Below are positions 1-9,342 of a DNA stretch of 64,000 bases, piece by piece; positions within the stretch are counted from its first letter, which is position 1, and each line of letters starts with the position of its first letter. The notes below the pieces were generated by a model. That model searched no databases, was not told the DNA's origin, and saw only the letters and a list, made by a program, of their open reading frames with translations. Both the position numbers and the translations under genes were made by a program. Source of the stretch: Ignavibacterium sp. (GTDB lineage: Bacteria; Bacteroidota; Ignavibacteria; Ignavibacteriales; Ignavibacteriaceae); assembly GCA_018335755.1 (NCBI GenBank), contig JAGXRK010000001.1, forward strand, positions 248,001 through 312,000. Direction: 5' to 3'.

Positions 1-588
1 GATTTTGTGATATGTGAAGAATATAAAGAAGCGAGAAGACTACTTTCACATCATAAAATTGAAAAGGAATTGTTCTCTCTGAATGAACATAATGAAAATG
101 AAGGAGCCGATGAATTGATCATAAAGATTAAGGCATCAGAATCTGCCGCATTAATTTCTGATTGCGGAACTCCTTTGTTTTCAGACCCGGGACATTTGTT
201 GGTCGATATGGCAATTCAAAACAAGATTGATGTTATTCCTGTACCGGGTACAAGTTCAATACTTGCCGCTTTGGTTGGAAGCGGATTAGATTTTGAAAAA
301 TTTTATTATTACGGCTGGTTATCACCAAAAAAAGATATAAGACGAAAACAGTTACTGGATTTAAGAAAAAGAAAAGAAACAATAGTTTTAATGGATACTC
401 CATACAGATTAAGAACCTTACTGGAAGATGTTGTTAAATTGATGGGAGAAAAAACTCCTGTGGTACTAGCATATGAACTAACTAAAGAAAGAGAAAAATT
501 TTATAGGGGGACAGCTTTGTCAGTTTTTAATCAGGCAGAAAAGGAAAACCTGAAAGGGGAGTTTGTGTTGATAGTTAAAAATGAATAA
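1..588 (+). CDS. rsmI: RsmI-type 16S rRNA 2'-O-methyltransferase (tetrapyrrole methylase fold), 5' end outside window
   Basis: The reading frame is open from the first base (D-F-V-I-C-E-E), so the gene starts upstream of the window and the GTG at 7 is only the first possible start inside it. The visible part matches the RsmI family: ICEE and EARRLLSH correspond to the family's CEDTR/TRKLL region. SDCGTPLFSDPG is the conserved SAM-binding segment, and VIPVPGTSSILAAL and FYYYGWLSPKK are further family motifs. RsmI enzymes methylate the ribose of C1402 in 16S rRNA in the cytoplasm. Family members without the extra C-terminal segment end soon after the GEFVLIV-type strand, as this one does. The missing part should be about 40 residues. 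The family is clear; the exact target nucleotide is inferred. Confidence 0.85.
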   Translation, partial: DFVICEEYKEARRLLSHHKIEKELFSLNEHNENEGADELIIKIKASESAALISDCGTPLFSDPGHLLVDMAIQNKIDVIPVPGTSSILAALVGSGLDFEKFYYYGWLSPKKDIRRKQLLDLRKRKETIVLMDTPYRLRTLLEDVVKLMGEKTPVVLAYELTKEREKFYRGTALSVFNQAEKENLKGEFVLIVKNE

Positions 589-615
589 AGAAATGATTAA
601 TTTTATTTATTCCCT

Positions 616-1491
616 ATGAGTAAACCAATTATACATACTAATCTTTTTCACTCAAATGATGAGTTCGTTCCAATTCCTCCGCGCAAACCTTTGTTTGAGG
701 ATTTCAATCTGACCGAAAAAAAATATGAAGATATTAAAAACAAAATTAAGAGCTACAATGAACGAATAGCCTTTTATGAAAACAGGTACAAAGGTCTACG
801 GGATATTTTTGGACTTAGTTTTATTTCAATAATCATTGCGATTGCATTTGTTGTTAATTTTAAATTAATAAAATATCCAGTTATTCAAGTTCTGATAATA
901 ACATTCATTTTTTCTGGAATATTGTTTGTAATTATTGAAAAACAGTTCTCATTTATGAAAAGATATGCAAAAAATAAAGTTAATAATTTGCAAATACCAC
1001 CCTCTGAACACGAGTTAAAATTATTAGAAAATTACGAAGAGTCGATTAACACTTACAAATTGAACTATGATAAATATGAGTGGGAGTTGTCTGAATTTAA
1101 CCGAAATACTAAGGCACAACAATCTGAATATTGGTTTTTACTAAATGGCTGGAATTTTGAAAGTCAATTTGAAAAAATATTAATTAAAAATGGATTTATT
1201 ACATATAAAACATCCGGTTCATCAGATGGAGGAATAGATATTTTCGCAACAAAAGATAAAGTACAATTCGCAATTCAATGTAAAGCGCACAAAAATCAAA
1301 TTGGTCCATCTGTTATAAGAGATTTATATGGAGCAATGAATCATAATAATATTAAAAATGGCATACTAGTAAATTTAGGAGGATTTACAAAAGGCGTGAT
1401 TAAATTTGCAAAAGATAAGTCAATTATCTTATTAGATATAAATGATGTAATTGAATTGCATGTAGGAAAGAAAACTTTATGGAAATTCTAA
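616..1491 (+). CDS. Membrane-anchored Mrr-like restriction endonuclease-fold protein
   Basis: 291 residues. A charged N-terminal region (1-63) with coiled-coil character is followed by two membrane segments (about 65-82 and 88-108), a second helical region (115-170) and a C-terminal Mrr_cat nuclease domain (about 175-285). The domain has the expected residues: E182/E186 in FESQFEKIL, D208 in SDGGIDIF, and the QxK motif Q221-C-K223. It ends in the typical strand ILLDINDVIEL. Mrr-type enzymes cleave DNA, often modified DNA. Two membrane helices before the domain suggest a nuclease held at the inner membrane facing the cytoplasm. The ATG at 616 has no obvious ribosome site. The last 13 bases overlap the next gene. 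Restriction or anti-phage function is inferred from the fold; no methyltransferase partner is nearby. Confidence 0.75.
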   Translation: MSKPIIHTNLFHSNDEFVPIPPRKPLFEDFNLTEKKYEDIKNKIKSYNERIAFYENRYKGLRDIFGLSFISIIIAIAFVVNFKLIKYPVIQVLIITFIFSGILFVIIEKQFSFMKRYAKNKVNNLQIPPSEHELKLLENYEESINTYKLNYDKYEWELSEFNRNTKAQQSEYWFLLNGWNFESQFEKILIKNGFITYKTSGSSDGGIDIFATKDKVQFAIQCKAHKNQIGPSVIRDLYGAMNHNNIKNGILVNLGGFTKGVIKFAKDKSIILLDINDVIELHVGKKTLWKF

Positions 1492-1937
1492 TTGGCATTT
1501 TAGGTTTAATAGTTGCGTTTCTTACGTGGAGATTAAGTCATCTACAAAATAAAATGAACGAAAAAGAAATGAAGCAAAAAGATTTTGATCGGAATTTTGC
1601 GGCATATCAAAAATTAGAGAAATATATTCACAAAATTGTTAGTGGCAGACTTAAATTAAATGATACAAAGCTATTTGATGAAGAAATAAAAGATTTTCAG
1701 TTTGTTTTTAGTAAAGAAGTAAATGATTTTACACAGAAAGTTAAGTCTTTCGGAATTAATTTAGCGTTACTAAATGAAAAAATTTCAATGCTTTCTGATA
1801 CAGAGCTTACTCAAAATGAATTCATTGAACGAAAAAGATATATGTCAGAAAAAAGTGAATTAATAAAGGTATCTTTTTTAGAATTATCAGCAGATTTAAT
1901 AGATATTTTTAATCCCTTACTAACTATAAACAAATAG
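1479..1937 (+). CDS. Small membrane-anchored coiled-coil protein of unknown function
   Basis: 152 residues, not recognised. A hydrophobic N-terminal helix (about residues 2-18) is followed by a highly charged, lysine- and glutamate-rich helical region that looks like a coiled coil. Its ATG lies inside the end of the Mrr-like gene (13-base overlap, different frame), so the two are probably co-transcribed and translationally coupled. The topology (single N-terminal anchor, cytoplasmic helix) fits a partner that sits with the membrane nuclease. Both genes look AT-richer than their neighbours, which would suit horizontal acquisition, but I have not computed this. Confidence 0.6.
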   Translation: MEILIGILGLIVAFLTWRLSHLQNKMNEKEMKQKDFDRNFAAYQKLEKYIHKIVSGRLKLNDTKLFDEEIKDFQFVFSKEVNDFTQKVKSFGINLALLNEKISMLSDTELTQNEFIERKRYMSEKSELIKVSFLELSADLIDIFNPLLTINK

Positions 1938-1970
1938 TTTATCTCTTACACATATCTATATAGCAGCGAT

Positions 1971-3419
1971 TTATAGATTTGTTAAAATTGCAACATTCTC
2001 GATGTGAAAGGTATGCGGAAACATATCAACAGGTCTTATCTTAATTAATTTATAACCAGCCTCAACCATTATTTTAATATCTCTCACCTGTGTAGTAGGA
2101 TTACAGCTAACATAAACAATCTTCTCTGGTGAAAGTTTTATTACATCGTCCACTGTATTCTTATGCATTCCGCTTCTTGGAGGATCAGCAATTATAACAT
2201 CGGGTTTTGGAATATTTTGGGATTCTATGAACGGAAGAAATGAATCATATAAATCCGTTACATAACATTTTGCATTATTAATTCTGTTCATCTGAATGTT
2301 ATCAGTTGCATCATTAACTGCTGATTTTTCCGATTCAAAACCATATACTTCTTTACAATGATCAGAAATAAAGGAAGCAATTGTCCCGGCACCGGAGTAA
2401 AGGTCGTATACAATTTCACTTCCATTCAATTTTGCAAATTCAAGTGCAGCCTGATAAAGTTTTTCTGCCTGTAATGTGTTCGTCTGAAAGAATGAATTAG
2501 CACTTATCCTAAATTTGTATTTGCCTATTGTATCATATATAAATCCGGGACCGTGCAAAACGTTTTCATAATCACCGGTAGCTACAGCAGCCTTCTTTTT
2601 ATTAATATTGTTGATAACAGTTGTTATTTGCGGTAAAACTTTAATCAGTTCGCTTTCATACTCTGTTATCAGATCATCCTCGTAAGAGGTAACCAGATTC
2701 ACCATTATATCATCAGTATGAAATGCATTTTTAATAACGAGATTTCTAAGATAACCCCGGTGTGTTTTGGTTGAATAAATAGAAGTGTTCCTTGATTTGA
2801 AGAAATCTCTAGTGAAATTTAAAATAGCATTATTTATTTCCGGATGAAGAAAGCATTCATCAATATCCAGCACCTTCTCGTAAAATTTGGGAATGTGCAG
2901 TCCGAGTCCGAAAACGCTGTCAATATTTTTATCAGAACTGATTTCTTCTGGTGTTAACCAGCGCTTTTCAGTGAAGGAAAACTCCATCTTATTTCGGTAA
3001 TGATACACATTATCAGAAGGGATTATCGGTTCAATATGAATATTTGAAAATCCGCCAAGCTTTTCAAAAATTTCAGCTACCTGTAAGTGCTTGTACTTAA
3101 TTTGTGATTGGTAGTTTAAATCCTGCTGTTTGCATCCGCCGCACGTACCGAAGTATTTACACAGTGCTTTAGTTCTTTCTGAAGATGGAGAGATCAGTTC
3201 AACAATATCTGCTTCTGTATAGGACTTTTTAATTTTTTTAAGACTTGCATTTACTTTATCGCCAGGATATGCTCCATTAACGAATACTATATAGTTTGCT
3301 TCTTCATCCAGCTCATTAATTGCAAGTAATTTACTTTTTGAAACTTTAGCAATTCCTTTTCCTTCAAATGCATACTTTTCAATTTGAAGTTCAACTATGT
3401 CGCCTTTTTTTATTTGCAT
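1971..3419 (-). CDS. rlmD: RlmD/RumA-family 23S rRNA (uracil-5)-methyltransferase
   Basis: 482 residues. Order: an N-terminal TRAM RNA-binding domain (about 1-65, KGDIVELQIEKYAFEGKGIAK), the 4Fe-4S cysteine cluster (CKYFGTCGGCKQQ near 85-100, with the fourth cysteine in IDECFLHPE), and a SAM-dependent catalytic domain. The catalytic domain holds DLYSGAGT, the DPPRSGMH motif and the nucleophilic cysteine in YVSCNPTT. The enzyme makes 5-methyluridine in 23S rRNA. All four cluster cysteines and the catalytic cysteine are present, so it should be active. Which uridine is modified (RlmC-, RlmD- or dual RlmCD-type) cannot be told from sequence alone. The ATG at 3419 starts directly at the TRAM domain. 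It lies 55 bp downstream of mnhG on the same strand and may be read through from that operon. Confidence 0.93.
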   Translation of the reverse strand: MQIKKGDIVELQIEKYAFEGKGIAKVSKSKLLAINELDEEANYIVFVNGAYPGDKVNASLKKIKKSYTEADIVELISPSSERTKALCKYFGTCGGCKQQDLNYQSQIKYKHLQVAEIFEKLGGFSNIHIEPIIPSDNVYHYRNKMEFSFTEKRWLTPEEISSDKNIDSVFGLGLHIPKFYEKVLDIDECFLHPEINNAILNFTRDFFKSRNTSIYSTKTHRGYLRNLVIKNAFHTDDIMVNLVTSYEDDLITEYESELIKVLPQITTVINNINKKKAAVATGDYENVLHGPGFIYDTIGKYKFRISANSFFQTNTLQAEKLYQAALEFAKLNGSEIVYDLYSGAGTIASFISDHCKEVYGFESEKSAVNDATDNIQMNRINNAKCYVTDLYDSFLPFIESQNIPKPDVIIADPPRSGMHKNTVDDVIKLSPEKIVYVSCNPTTQVRDIKIMVEAGYKLIKIRPVDMFPHTFHIENVAILTNL

Positions 3420-3429
3420 TTATATGCTA

Positions 3430-3449
3430 ATTCCTGCGCAGGCGGGAAT
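3430..3449. repeat. Single-hairpin palindromic repeat (ATTCCYGC family)
   Basis: ATTCCTGC, loop GCAG, GCGGGAAT: an 8-bp stem with one T-G wobble, in the gap between mnhG and rlmD. It matches one half of the paired-hairpin elements at 22297 and 51024, so I read it as a solo copy of that repeat family. It could also act as a weak terminator or processing site after the mnh operon. Confidence 0.7.
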
Positions 3450-3474
3450 CTATTCCTTTTTTAGTGTAATAAAT

Positions 3475-3822
3475 TTAAGAAAGTTCGTGAGAATCTTCGT
3501 CGTATTTGCCTTTAAGCTCATCGATATGAGTCTTTTCCCAGAGTGGAACTTTATCAAAGTAAGCAGCTCTTCCAATAATATGAGCTGCTACCGGGGCAGT
3601 AAGCAAAAGAAAGATGATTATTGCAATTGCACGCGCAGCAATACCTAAATCAACCCAGTATATTGCTGTTCCAATAAGCACTAATCCAATACCAAGAGTA
3701 GAAGCTTTAGTTGTAGCGGACATTCTAGTATATAGATCAGGCATTTTCAGCAGTCCGATTGATGATATAAGAATGAATGAAGTGCCTGCTAAAAGAAATA
3801 TACCGCTGATAATTTCTATCAT
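3475..3822 (-). CDS. mnhG: Na+/H+ antiporter subunit MnhG/MrpG
   Basis: 115 residues with about three membrane segments. The family signature is clear: GIFLLAGTSFILISSIGLLKMPDLYTRMSA at the N-terminus, then APVAAHIIGRAAY. MrpG is one of the small membrane subunits of the multi-subunit Mrp complex, which exchanges cytoplasmic Na+ (or K+) for external H+. It is the last gene of the mnhABCDEFG operon and overlaps mnhF by an ATGA. The hydrophilic C-terminal tail (PLWEKTHIDELKGK) is somewhat longer than in many homologues. Confidence 0.92.
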   Translation of the reverse strand: MIEIISGIFLLAGTSFILISSIGLLKMPDLYTRMSATTKASTLGIGLVLIGTAIYWVDLGIAARAIAIIIFLLLTAPVAAHIIGRAAYFDKVPLWEKTHIDELKGKYDEDSHELS

Positions 3823-4091
3823 CGTTTTGTTCTCCTTTCGAGATAAAATGCAAATGCAACTGTACCGAGGAATGCAAGCAAGGCGAGAATTACACCGACA
3901 TCAAGGAATGCAGTTGTTCCGCTTTGGATAGCATAAACTGCTATGAAGGCAATAGCATTAGCAGCTAATAGATCCAAAGCAACAATTCTATCCTCAATTG
4001 TAGGACCTATTACTAACCGGATAAATATGAAAAGAATTGACAGCCCGATTATCACAACAGATATATATGTGGATAATTCTATAAAGCTCAC
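3819..4091 (-). CDS. mnhF: Na+/H+ antiporter subunit MnhF/MrpF
   Basis: 90 residues and three membrane helices. The conserved MrpF centre is visible: RLVIGPTIEDRIVALDLLAANAIA, followed by FLDVGVILALLAFLGTVAFA. It is a small structural or ion-path subunit of the Mrp antiporter. It starts with GTG inside a GTGA overlap with mnhE and overlaps mnhG by four bases, so translation of the E-F-G tail is tightly coupled. A second, diverged MrpF lies at 10026 in the opposite operon. Confidence 0.92.
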   Translation of the reverse strand: MSFIELSTYISVVIIGLSILFIFIRLVIGPTIEDRIVALDLLAANAIAFIAVYAIQSGTTAFLDVGVILALLAFLGTVAFAFYLERRTKR

Positions 4092-4561
4092 CGAAGTACC
4101 TCAAGTAATCTTTTTTCCATTCCTTCTTTTAATTCTTTTCTGAAGCTATAGGCATCTTTCACATATAGTGCGTGGACGTAAAGAATTTTTTTATCGCTTG
4201 AAACATCAAGACTCAAAGTACCGGGAGTTAATGTTAAGAGGTTTGCGAACAATGTTATTTCCATATCTGTTTTCACGTCTAATGGAAAAGCTATAATGCC
4301 CGGTTTCATATAGTCTTTTGGTGTAACAATATCAAAAGCAACCTTAAGGTTTGCTATAACAAGCTCTTTTATAAAATAGAAAATGAACATTATAGTTACC
4401 GGAATTTTCCTGAAGTATTTAGTACCGCCAAGAGCAGAACGTGATATCCATAATATCAAATATCCGATAATCATTCCTTCAATAAAAGTTTCAGCTTCTA
4501 GTTCTCCTACAAGAAGAACCCAGGCGGCAGCCAATAAAATATTTAATAATAATTGATTCAT
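4088..4561 (-). CDS. mnhE: Na+/H+ antiporter subunit MnhE/MrpE
   Basis: 157 residues. Two N-terminal membrane helices carry the pattern [21 protein letters not shown]; a third lies near [21 protein letters not shown]. The soluble C-terminal part contains the family motif [13 protein letters not shown]. MrpE is required for assembly or full activity of Mrp antiporters. It starts exactly at the stop of mnhD (TAATG junction, one-base overlap) and is followed by mnhF with a four-base overlap. Confidence 0.92.
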   Translation of the reverse strand: MNQLLLNILLAAAWVLLVGELEAETFIEGMIIGYLILWISRSALGGTKYFRKIPVTIMFIFYFIKELVIANLKVAFDIVTPKDYMKPGIIAFPLDVKTDMEITLFANLLTLTPGTLSLDVSSDKKILYVHALYVKDAYSFRKELKEGMEKRLLEVLR

Positions 4562-6072
4562 TATTTCATTCCCAGTACTGAGTTTATATAATTTGAAGAA
4601 TCAATTAACTGGTTTGCCGCATCATTTGCAAAATTAAAAAACGGTTCGGCATAAAGCCCAATAACAATTGTTATTAGAGCAAGAAAAACAATCGGGGTAA
4701 TCATCATATACTTTTTATAATTGCTGATAAGCTTATATGATTCATCCAGATGATTTTCACTTCCCTTCGGATCATCTTTCCAAAATACTTCATTCCAGAT
4801 TTTGGTCATAGAAAACAATGTTAATAAACCTACAAGAAGAGCAATACCGACAACAAAATATTCCTGTATCTCTAAACCAGCTTTGATCACAACAAACTTT
4901 GCCCAGAACCCGGATAGCGGAGGAATACCTGCAAGTGAAAGAGCAGGAATGAGGAATAGTAAACCAAGTAGAGGGTAATATTTATAAACACCGCCAATAT
5001 CTTTCAAACTGTAAGACCCCTTTAGTTTTTTAACTACGCCGCTAACAAAGAACAAATTTGTTTTCACGATTATATGATGTATTACATAAAAAATTGCACC
5101 AGCTATTGCCAATGGAGAATAAAGAGCCAGCCCCAGGATCATATAACCAATCTGACTGATAATATGAAATGATAATATTTTTCTGAAATCATTCTGAGCG
5201 GCAGCTCCTAAAACGCCGGTTAGCATAGTTAATGCAGCAGAAACCAGCAGGAGGTTATGTGTGAATGCTGTATCGTGAACAAAGATAGTAGTGAAAAATC
5301 TTATTAATGCATAGACTCCAACTTTAGTCAACAGCCCCGCAAAAATTGCAGATACTGCAACTGGCGGAGTGTGATAGGAAGCCGGCAGCCAGAAAAACAA
5401 TGGAAAGATTGCCGCCTTAACACCAAAAGCAACCATAAACAGAATTGATACAACCGTAAGTAATTCTTTCTGTTCAAGGAATGGAATTTTTCTAGCCAGG
5501 TCGGCCATATTGAGAGTTCCGGCTATTCCGTATAATATGCCAACTGCTGCAAGAAAAATAGCTGATGAGAGAAGATTTAATGTAACGTATTTGATTGCCC
5601 CTTCAAGCTGTTCGCGTCTGCCCCCCAAAGCAAGAAGAACAAAGGAGGAAATCAGCATTACTTCAAACCAGACGTAAAGATTGAAGATATCGCCCGTTAG
5701 AAAAGCACCATTGATTCCCATCAGTAATAATTGAAGAAGGGGATAGTACAGGTATTTTTCTCTTTCTTCATCCATTGTCCCGAGTGAATATAAGGCAGTT
5801 GCGAACCCTATTAAGGCAGTGATCACAACCATTACAGTTGAAAGAAGATCAGCAACTATGCTGATACCAAATGGAGCTTCCCATCCTCCAACCTGTAATG
5901 AAATAATTCCATCTGATATTACGGCTTCAAGAATGATAATTGAAACAACAAGCGAAACAAAGCTTCCTGCCAGATTAATGTAGCGATGCACTGTTATTTT
6001 CTTCCAGAAAAAAAGCATGATAACAGCAAATACCAGCGGTAATATTATTGGAAATATAACTAGTTGATTCAC
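4561..6072 (-). CDS. mnhD: Na+/H+ antiporter subunit MnhD/MrpD (NuoM/N-like)
   Basis: 503 residues, about 14 membrane helices, proton-conducting membrane transporter family (NADH-quinone/Mrp antiporter). The charged residues of the proton path are visible: E137 in NLYVWFEVML and K219 in FGVKAAIFPLFFWLP, followed by SYHTPPVAVSA and a further lysine in LLTKVGVY. MrpD is one of the two large antiporter-like subunits. It starts with GTG eight bases after mnhC and joins mnhE through TAATG. Length and motifs are normal for the family, so it should be functional. Confidence 0.94.
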   Translation of the reverse strand: MNQLVIFPIILPLVFAVIMLFFWKKITVHRYINLAGSFVSLVVSIIILEAVISDGIISLQVGGWEAPFGISIVADLLSTVMVVITALIGFATALYSLGTMDEEREKYLYYPLLQLLLMGINGAFLTGDIFNLYVWFEVMLISSFVLLALGGRREQLEGAIKYVTLNLLSSAIFLAAVGILYGIAGTLNMADLARKIPFLEQKELLTVVSILFMVAFGVKAAIFPLFFWLPASYHTPPVAVSAIFAGLLTKVGVYALIRFFTTIFVHDTAFTHNLLLVSAALTMLTGVLGAAAQNDFRKILSFHIISQIGYMILGLALYSPLAIAGAIFYVIHHIIVKTNLFFVSGVVKKLKGSYSLKDIGGVYKYYPLLGLLFLIPALSLAGIPPLSGFWAKFVVIKAGLEIQEYFVVGIALLVGLLTLFSMTKIWNEVFWKDDPKGSENHLDESYKLISNYKKYMMITPIVFLALITIVIGLYAEPFFNFANDAANQLIDSSNYINSVLGMK

Positions 6073-6080
6073 AATTTTTC

Positions 6081-6434
6081 CTACTTCAGTTCATCTGTTG
6101 ATTTCATTTTATCCAAGTCGTCTGTTCCTACAGTTTGATATGTTCTTTTGAATAATACAATTGCAAATGCCTGAACACCGAATCCTATTACAATCGCAGT
6201 AAGTATTAATGCCTGAGGCAAGGGATCCGCATAGGGTTCCACTAAAGTTTCAGCTCCCTCCGGAATAAAAGGAGGCGCTCCTTTTGTTAACCGACCAATT
6301 GTAAAAATTAATAGATTAGCTGCGTGTCCTAAAAATATTAATCCAAACAAAACTTTTGCCAGGCTTCTTCTAAGAATCAGGTAAGTGCCAGCTCCATATA
6401 GTAGTCCGATAATTAATGCCAGAAGGAAATTCAT
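6081..6434 (-). CDS. mnhC: Na+/H+ antiporter subunit MnhC/MrpC (NuoK-like)
   Basis: 117 residues and three membrane helices, homologous to the complex I subunit NuoK. Visible features are [30 protein letters not shown], with the conserved helix-2 region, and the [17 protein letters not shown] motif that marks MrpC. It forms part of the ion path between the MrpA and MrpD units. It starts in a one-base TAATG overlap with mnhB. The C-terminal tail after helix 3 is hydrophilic and longer than usual ([17 protein letters not shown]). Confidence 0.94.
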   Translation of the reverse strand: MNFLLALIIGLLYGAGTYLILRRSLAKVLFGLIFLGHAANLLIFTIGRLTKGAPPFIPEGAETLVEPYADPLPQALILTAIVIGFGVQAFAIVLFKRTYQTVGTDDLDKMKSTDELK

Positions 6435-6847
6435 TACTTATCCTCCTCGGCAAGCGAGAAAATTATCTTTAGTGCTATACCCAGTACTAACAAATAAACG
6501 CCAACATCAAAAATTAAAGGTGAACCAAGCTTTCCTATAAGAGGGAAATTCGTATCCAGCCATATACCGCTCATAAAGTTCTTGCCTGCAAATAAGGAGG
6601 GAATTGTACTAACTATAGCCAGCAGCAAGCCGGTAGCAATTAGTTTAACAGGCTCTGCTTTTAAAAGTTTTTCTGCTTCATCAATTCCATTCGCAATAAA
6701 ATAAAGTGCGTAAGCTGCAGCAGCAACTAGTCCTCCTACAAAACCGCCTCCGGGTTCATTGTGACCCCTTAGTAAAAGGAAAAATGAAAATATCAGCAGA
6801 AGCGGTAATAAATATCTTGATGCTGTAGAAAGAATAACAGAAAACAT
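6434..6847 (-). CDS. mnhB: Na+/H+ antiporter subunit MnhB/MrpB
   Basis: 137 residues, about four membrane helices. The MrpB signature is [31 protein letters not shown] in the first half, with the later segments [16 protein letters not shown]. It is a membrane subunit of the Mrp complex. It begins at the stop of mnhA (TAATG) and its own stop overlaps the mnhC start in the same way. A second MnhB with the equivalent HGHYSPGGGFQGGA motif is at 11154. Confidence 0.93.
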   Translation of the reverse strand: MFSVILSTASRYLLPLLLIFSFFLLLRGHNEPGGGFVGGLVAAAAYALYFIANGIDEAEKLLKAEPVKLIATGLLLAIVSTIPSLFAGKNFMSGIWLDTNFPLIGKLGSPLIFDVGVYLLVLGIALKIIFSLAEEDK

Positions 6848-9147
6848 TATTCGTCCCTATCGTCTAATTTAAGTTTTAATAGTGCATAAACACCAAGTGC
6901 GGCTATAGCCAGAACTGTGATTTCACCAAGTGTATCAATAGCTCTGAAGTCTACCAGAATCACGTTAACAACATTCCTTCCTTTACCGCCAGGCACACTA
7001 GTGTCGGTATAATATTTTTTGAATTCAGAAGTCAACTCGATTGATGTTATGTACAATACCATTAAAGTCATAAAAATGCCAACACTGGATGCAATAATAA
7101 TATCTCTTAATTTAGCGCTGGTTTTGGAAAACTTAAGGAATTTTGGAAGTTTGTAGAGTACAAGTACAAAGAGTATTACAGTAAGAGTTTCAATTGCAAA
7201 AGTTGTTAATGCTAGATCCGGGGCGCTATGAATAATAAAAATAATTCCCATTGTAAATCCAACCACGCCTATAGCAACAATTGATTTTAGCCTTGAGTCA
7301 GACGTAATTACCATAAACGTTGATAAAATGATTATCAGCGCAATTGCACCTTCGTAAAAAGTAAGTGAAAAATCAGGAGATATAGTCAGTTCACTCCTTA
7401 CATTATACAATGAGAAGGAAGCAATTCCTACAGCCGTAACAAGGATAAAAATGATGTAGTTTCTTAAATAACCATTCTGGAGTATTTTGGTTTGAAGTTT
7501 GGCAATATACATCATTCCGTTTAATGCAAACTCGTACCACTCTGATGGCTTTAAAATTCTAACAAGTTTTAGATTTTGTGTAATATGCAGAAATTTTGCT
7601 CTAATCAGGTAAAATACGATTCCTAAAAACAGAGTTACAATACTAAGTAAAAGAACTAAATTGAAACCATGCCATAACTTTATTTTTAGGCCAAGTTCTT
7701 CAGATAGTATACTGATAGATGACTGATCAAGAAGTTTTCCAATAAATACATTTGGGAAAATTCCCATTAAAAGACCAAAGATTGCTAGAATCGCAGGACC
7801 GAACAACATTTTTATGGGAGCTTCATGTGGTTCTTTAGGTGTTGAAACGCGGGTACCCCAAAAAGGTTTAAACCCAACAAGTATTGTTATCATAACAATA
7901 AGAGCATTAGCTAAAACTGCAATAGCAATTAAATACAGTCCCCAATAATCTAGTTCTAAAATAGATTCATAAACGGTTTCTTTTCCAATGAAACCAACTA
8001 ACGGAATAATTCCCATCATAGAAAAAGATGCAAGTGCTGCTGTTATCATAGTAACGGGCATTAACTTTTTCAGACCGCCAAGTTTAGAAACGTCTCGCGT
8101 GCCGGTTTCATGGTCTAATGTTCCTGCAACAAGGAATAAGGTTCCTTTATACAGTGAGTGTGCCACCAGGTAAATAAAAAAAGCTTTAATTGCAAGATTG
8201 GAACCTATACCAAGCAGCATGGTTAATGTACCTAAAACACTTAAAGTAGAGTAAGCAAGCAGCTTCTTTAAGTCCATCTGGTTGAATGACAGGATTGCAG
8301 CAAATAGCATTGTTAATGTGCCTGCAATTAATATTGTATCCTGCCAGAGCTCTGTTCCGCCAAGTGAATGATTCATTCGTGCAATAAGATAAATACCTGC
8401 CTTAACCATTGTAGCGGAATGAAGATACGCACTAACCGGTGTAGGTGCTTCCATGGCGTTAGGAAGCCAAAAATGAAATGGAAACTGTGCAGATTTTGTA
8501 AATGCACCAATGAGAACTAAAATTACTATTGCAGTATAAGTCGGTGCATTTCTGATAGTTTCATTCAAGTCGTATAAAGCAGATATTTCGAGACTGCCGG
8601 ATATTTGAGATAACAGAATTAATCCTGCCATCAAAGCTAAACCACCGCCACCTGTAACCAGCAAAGCTTGAAGCGCCAGTTTCCTTGATTTTTCTTTATG
8701 ATGATTAAAACCGATCAGGAGATAGGAACTGATGCTGGTAAGTTCCCAAAAAACGAACATTGTTATCATATTGTCGGACACAACGAGCCCAACCATTGAT
8801 GTCATAAAAATACCGATATAGACATAAAATCTGTCGGTATGCTCATAATCTTGCATATAGGCCCCGGCATATAGGAACACAACAACGCCTATTAAGGTAA
8901 TGATAAGGACAAAAGTCAGGCTTAAACCATCAAGAAGAAAAGTAAAGTTGATACCTAATGCGGGAATCCATTCGACATATTCTTTAATTATGTTACCGTC
9001 GGCAACTTCACGATACATCGAAAGAAAACTAAGAAATAGATATAATGGAAAAGACGCGGCGATCCACCCGAAATATTTCTTCAGCGGTTTATATATAAAC
9101 GGAGCTGCCGCTGAAGCAAGAAAACCTATTAATATTAGATTAAGCAA
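6847..9147 (-). CDS. mnhA: Na+/H+ antiporter subunit MnhA/MrpA (NuoL-like, full-length)
   Basis: 766 residues. The N-terminal two-thirds is the NuoL-like antiporter domain, with E135 in [16 protein letters not shown]218 in [15 protein letters not shown] and K249 in [11 protein letters not shown]. The C-terminal part is the MrpA-specific extension: a DUF4040-type segment ([19 protein letters not shown]) and the [15 protein letters not shown] region. In the opposite operon these two pieces are separate genes (10617 and 10859). The reading frame starts with TTG at 9147; no ATG occurs close to the expected N-terminus and no clear ribosome site precedes it. It is the first gene of the minus-strand operon and reads away from the shared control region. 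Confidence 0.94.
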   Translation of the reverse strand: MLNLILIGFLASAAAPFIYKPLKKYFGWIAASFPLYLFLSFLSMYREVADGNIIKEYVEWIPALGINFTFLLDGLSLTFVLIITLIGVVVFLYAGAYMQDYEHTDRFYVYIGIFMTSMVGLVVSDNMITMFVFWELTSISSYLLIGFNHHKEKSRKLALQALLVTGGGGLALMAGLILLSQISGSLEISALYDLNETIRNAPTYTAIVILVLIGAFTKSAQFPFHFWLPNAMEAPTPVSAYLHSATMVKAGIYLIARMNHSLGGTELWQDTILIAGTLTMLFAAILSFNQMDLKKLLAYSTLSVLGTLTMLLGIGSNLAIKAFFIYLVAHSLYKGTLFLVAGTLDHETGTRDVSKLGGLKKLMPVTMITAALASFSMMGIIPLVGFIGKETVYESILELDYWGLYLIAIAVLANALIVMITILVGFKPFWGTRVSTPKEPHEAPIKMLFGPAILAIFGLLMGIFPNVFIGKLLDQSSISILSEELGLKIKLWHGFNLVLLLSIVTLFLGIVFYLIRAKFLHITQNLKLVRILKPSEWYEFALNGMMYIAKLQTKILQNGYLRNYIIFILVTAVGIASFSLYNVRSELTISPDFSLTFYEGAIALIIILSTFMVITSDSRLKSIVAIGVVGFTMGIIFIIHSAPDLALTTFAIETLTVILFVLVLYKLPKFLKFSKTSAKLRDIIIASSVGIFMTLMVLYITSIELTSEFKKYYTDTSVPGGKGRNVVNVILVDFRAIDTLGEITVLAIAALGVYALLKLKLDDRDE

Positions 9148-9218
9148 ACGTTAATTCGTATTGTAAAATTATATAGTTTATTGTTTTTGATTAACTGGTA
9201 ATAAAACAATAATTACTG

Positions 9219-9266
9219 TTTCTAAGTTTCGAAAATACTAAAATTTAGTATTATTTTACTTAGAAA
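9219..9266. promoter_or_regulatory. Long inverted repeat in the divergent mnh control region
   Basis: Two nested inverted repeats share nearly the same centre. The inner arms are AATACTAAA (9234-9242) and TTTAGTATT (9244-9252), perfect over 9 bp around one base. The outer arms are TTTCTAAGT (9219-9227) and ACTTAGAAA (9258-9266), also perfect. The site lies between the divergent mnhA and second-operon promoters. It shares the half-site ATACTA/TAGTAT with the inverted repeat at 9304, so I infer a binding site for a common regulator. A cruciform or terminator role is less likely because no gene ends here. Confidence 0.6.
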
Positions 9267-9285
9267 ATGAAGCCAGATTTTATAA

Positions 9286-9329
9286 TTGACAAACAAATTC
9301 AAGATACTATTAAATAAAACTAATAGTAT
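9286..9329 (+). promoter_or_regulatory. Candidate promoter overlapped by an inverted repeat, second mnh operon
   Basis: TTGACA (9286-9291) and TATTAA (9308-9313) are separated by 16 bp and face the second operon. The -10-like element lies inside a perfect inverted repeat, ATACTATTA (9304-9312) and TAATAGTAT (9321-9329), with an 8-base centre. A protein bound there would block the promoter. Promoter assignment is by pattern only. Confidence 0.5.
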
Positions 9330-9342
9330 TTATTATTAATCT

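Noticed and set aside
3397..3648. Plus-strand frame of 83 codons over the rlmD start and mnhG end
   Set aside because: It is antisense to two clear genes and its start lies in a palindromic repeat (PAQAGIYS wording).
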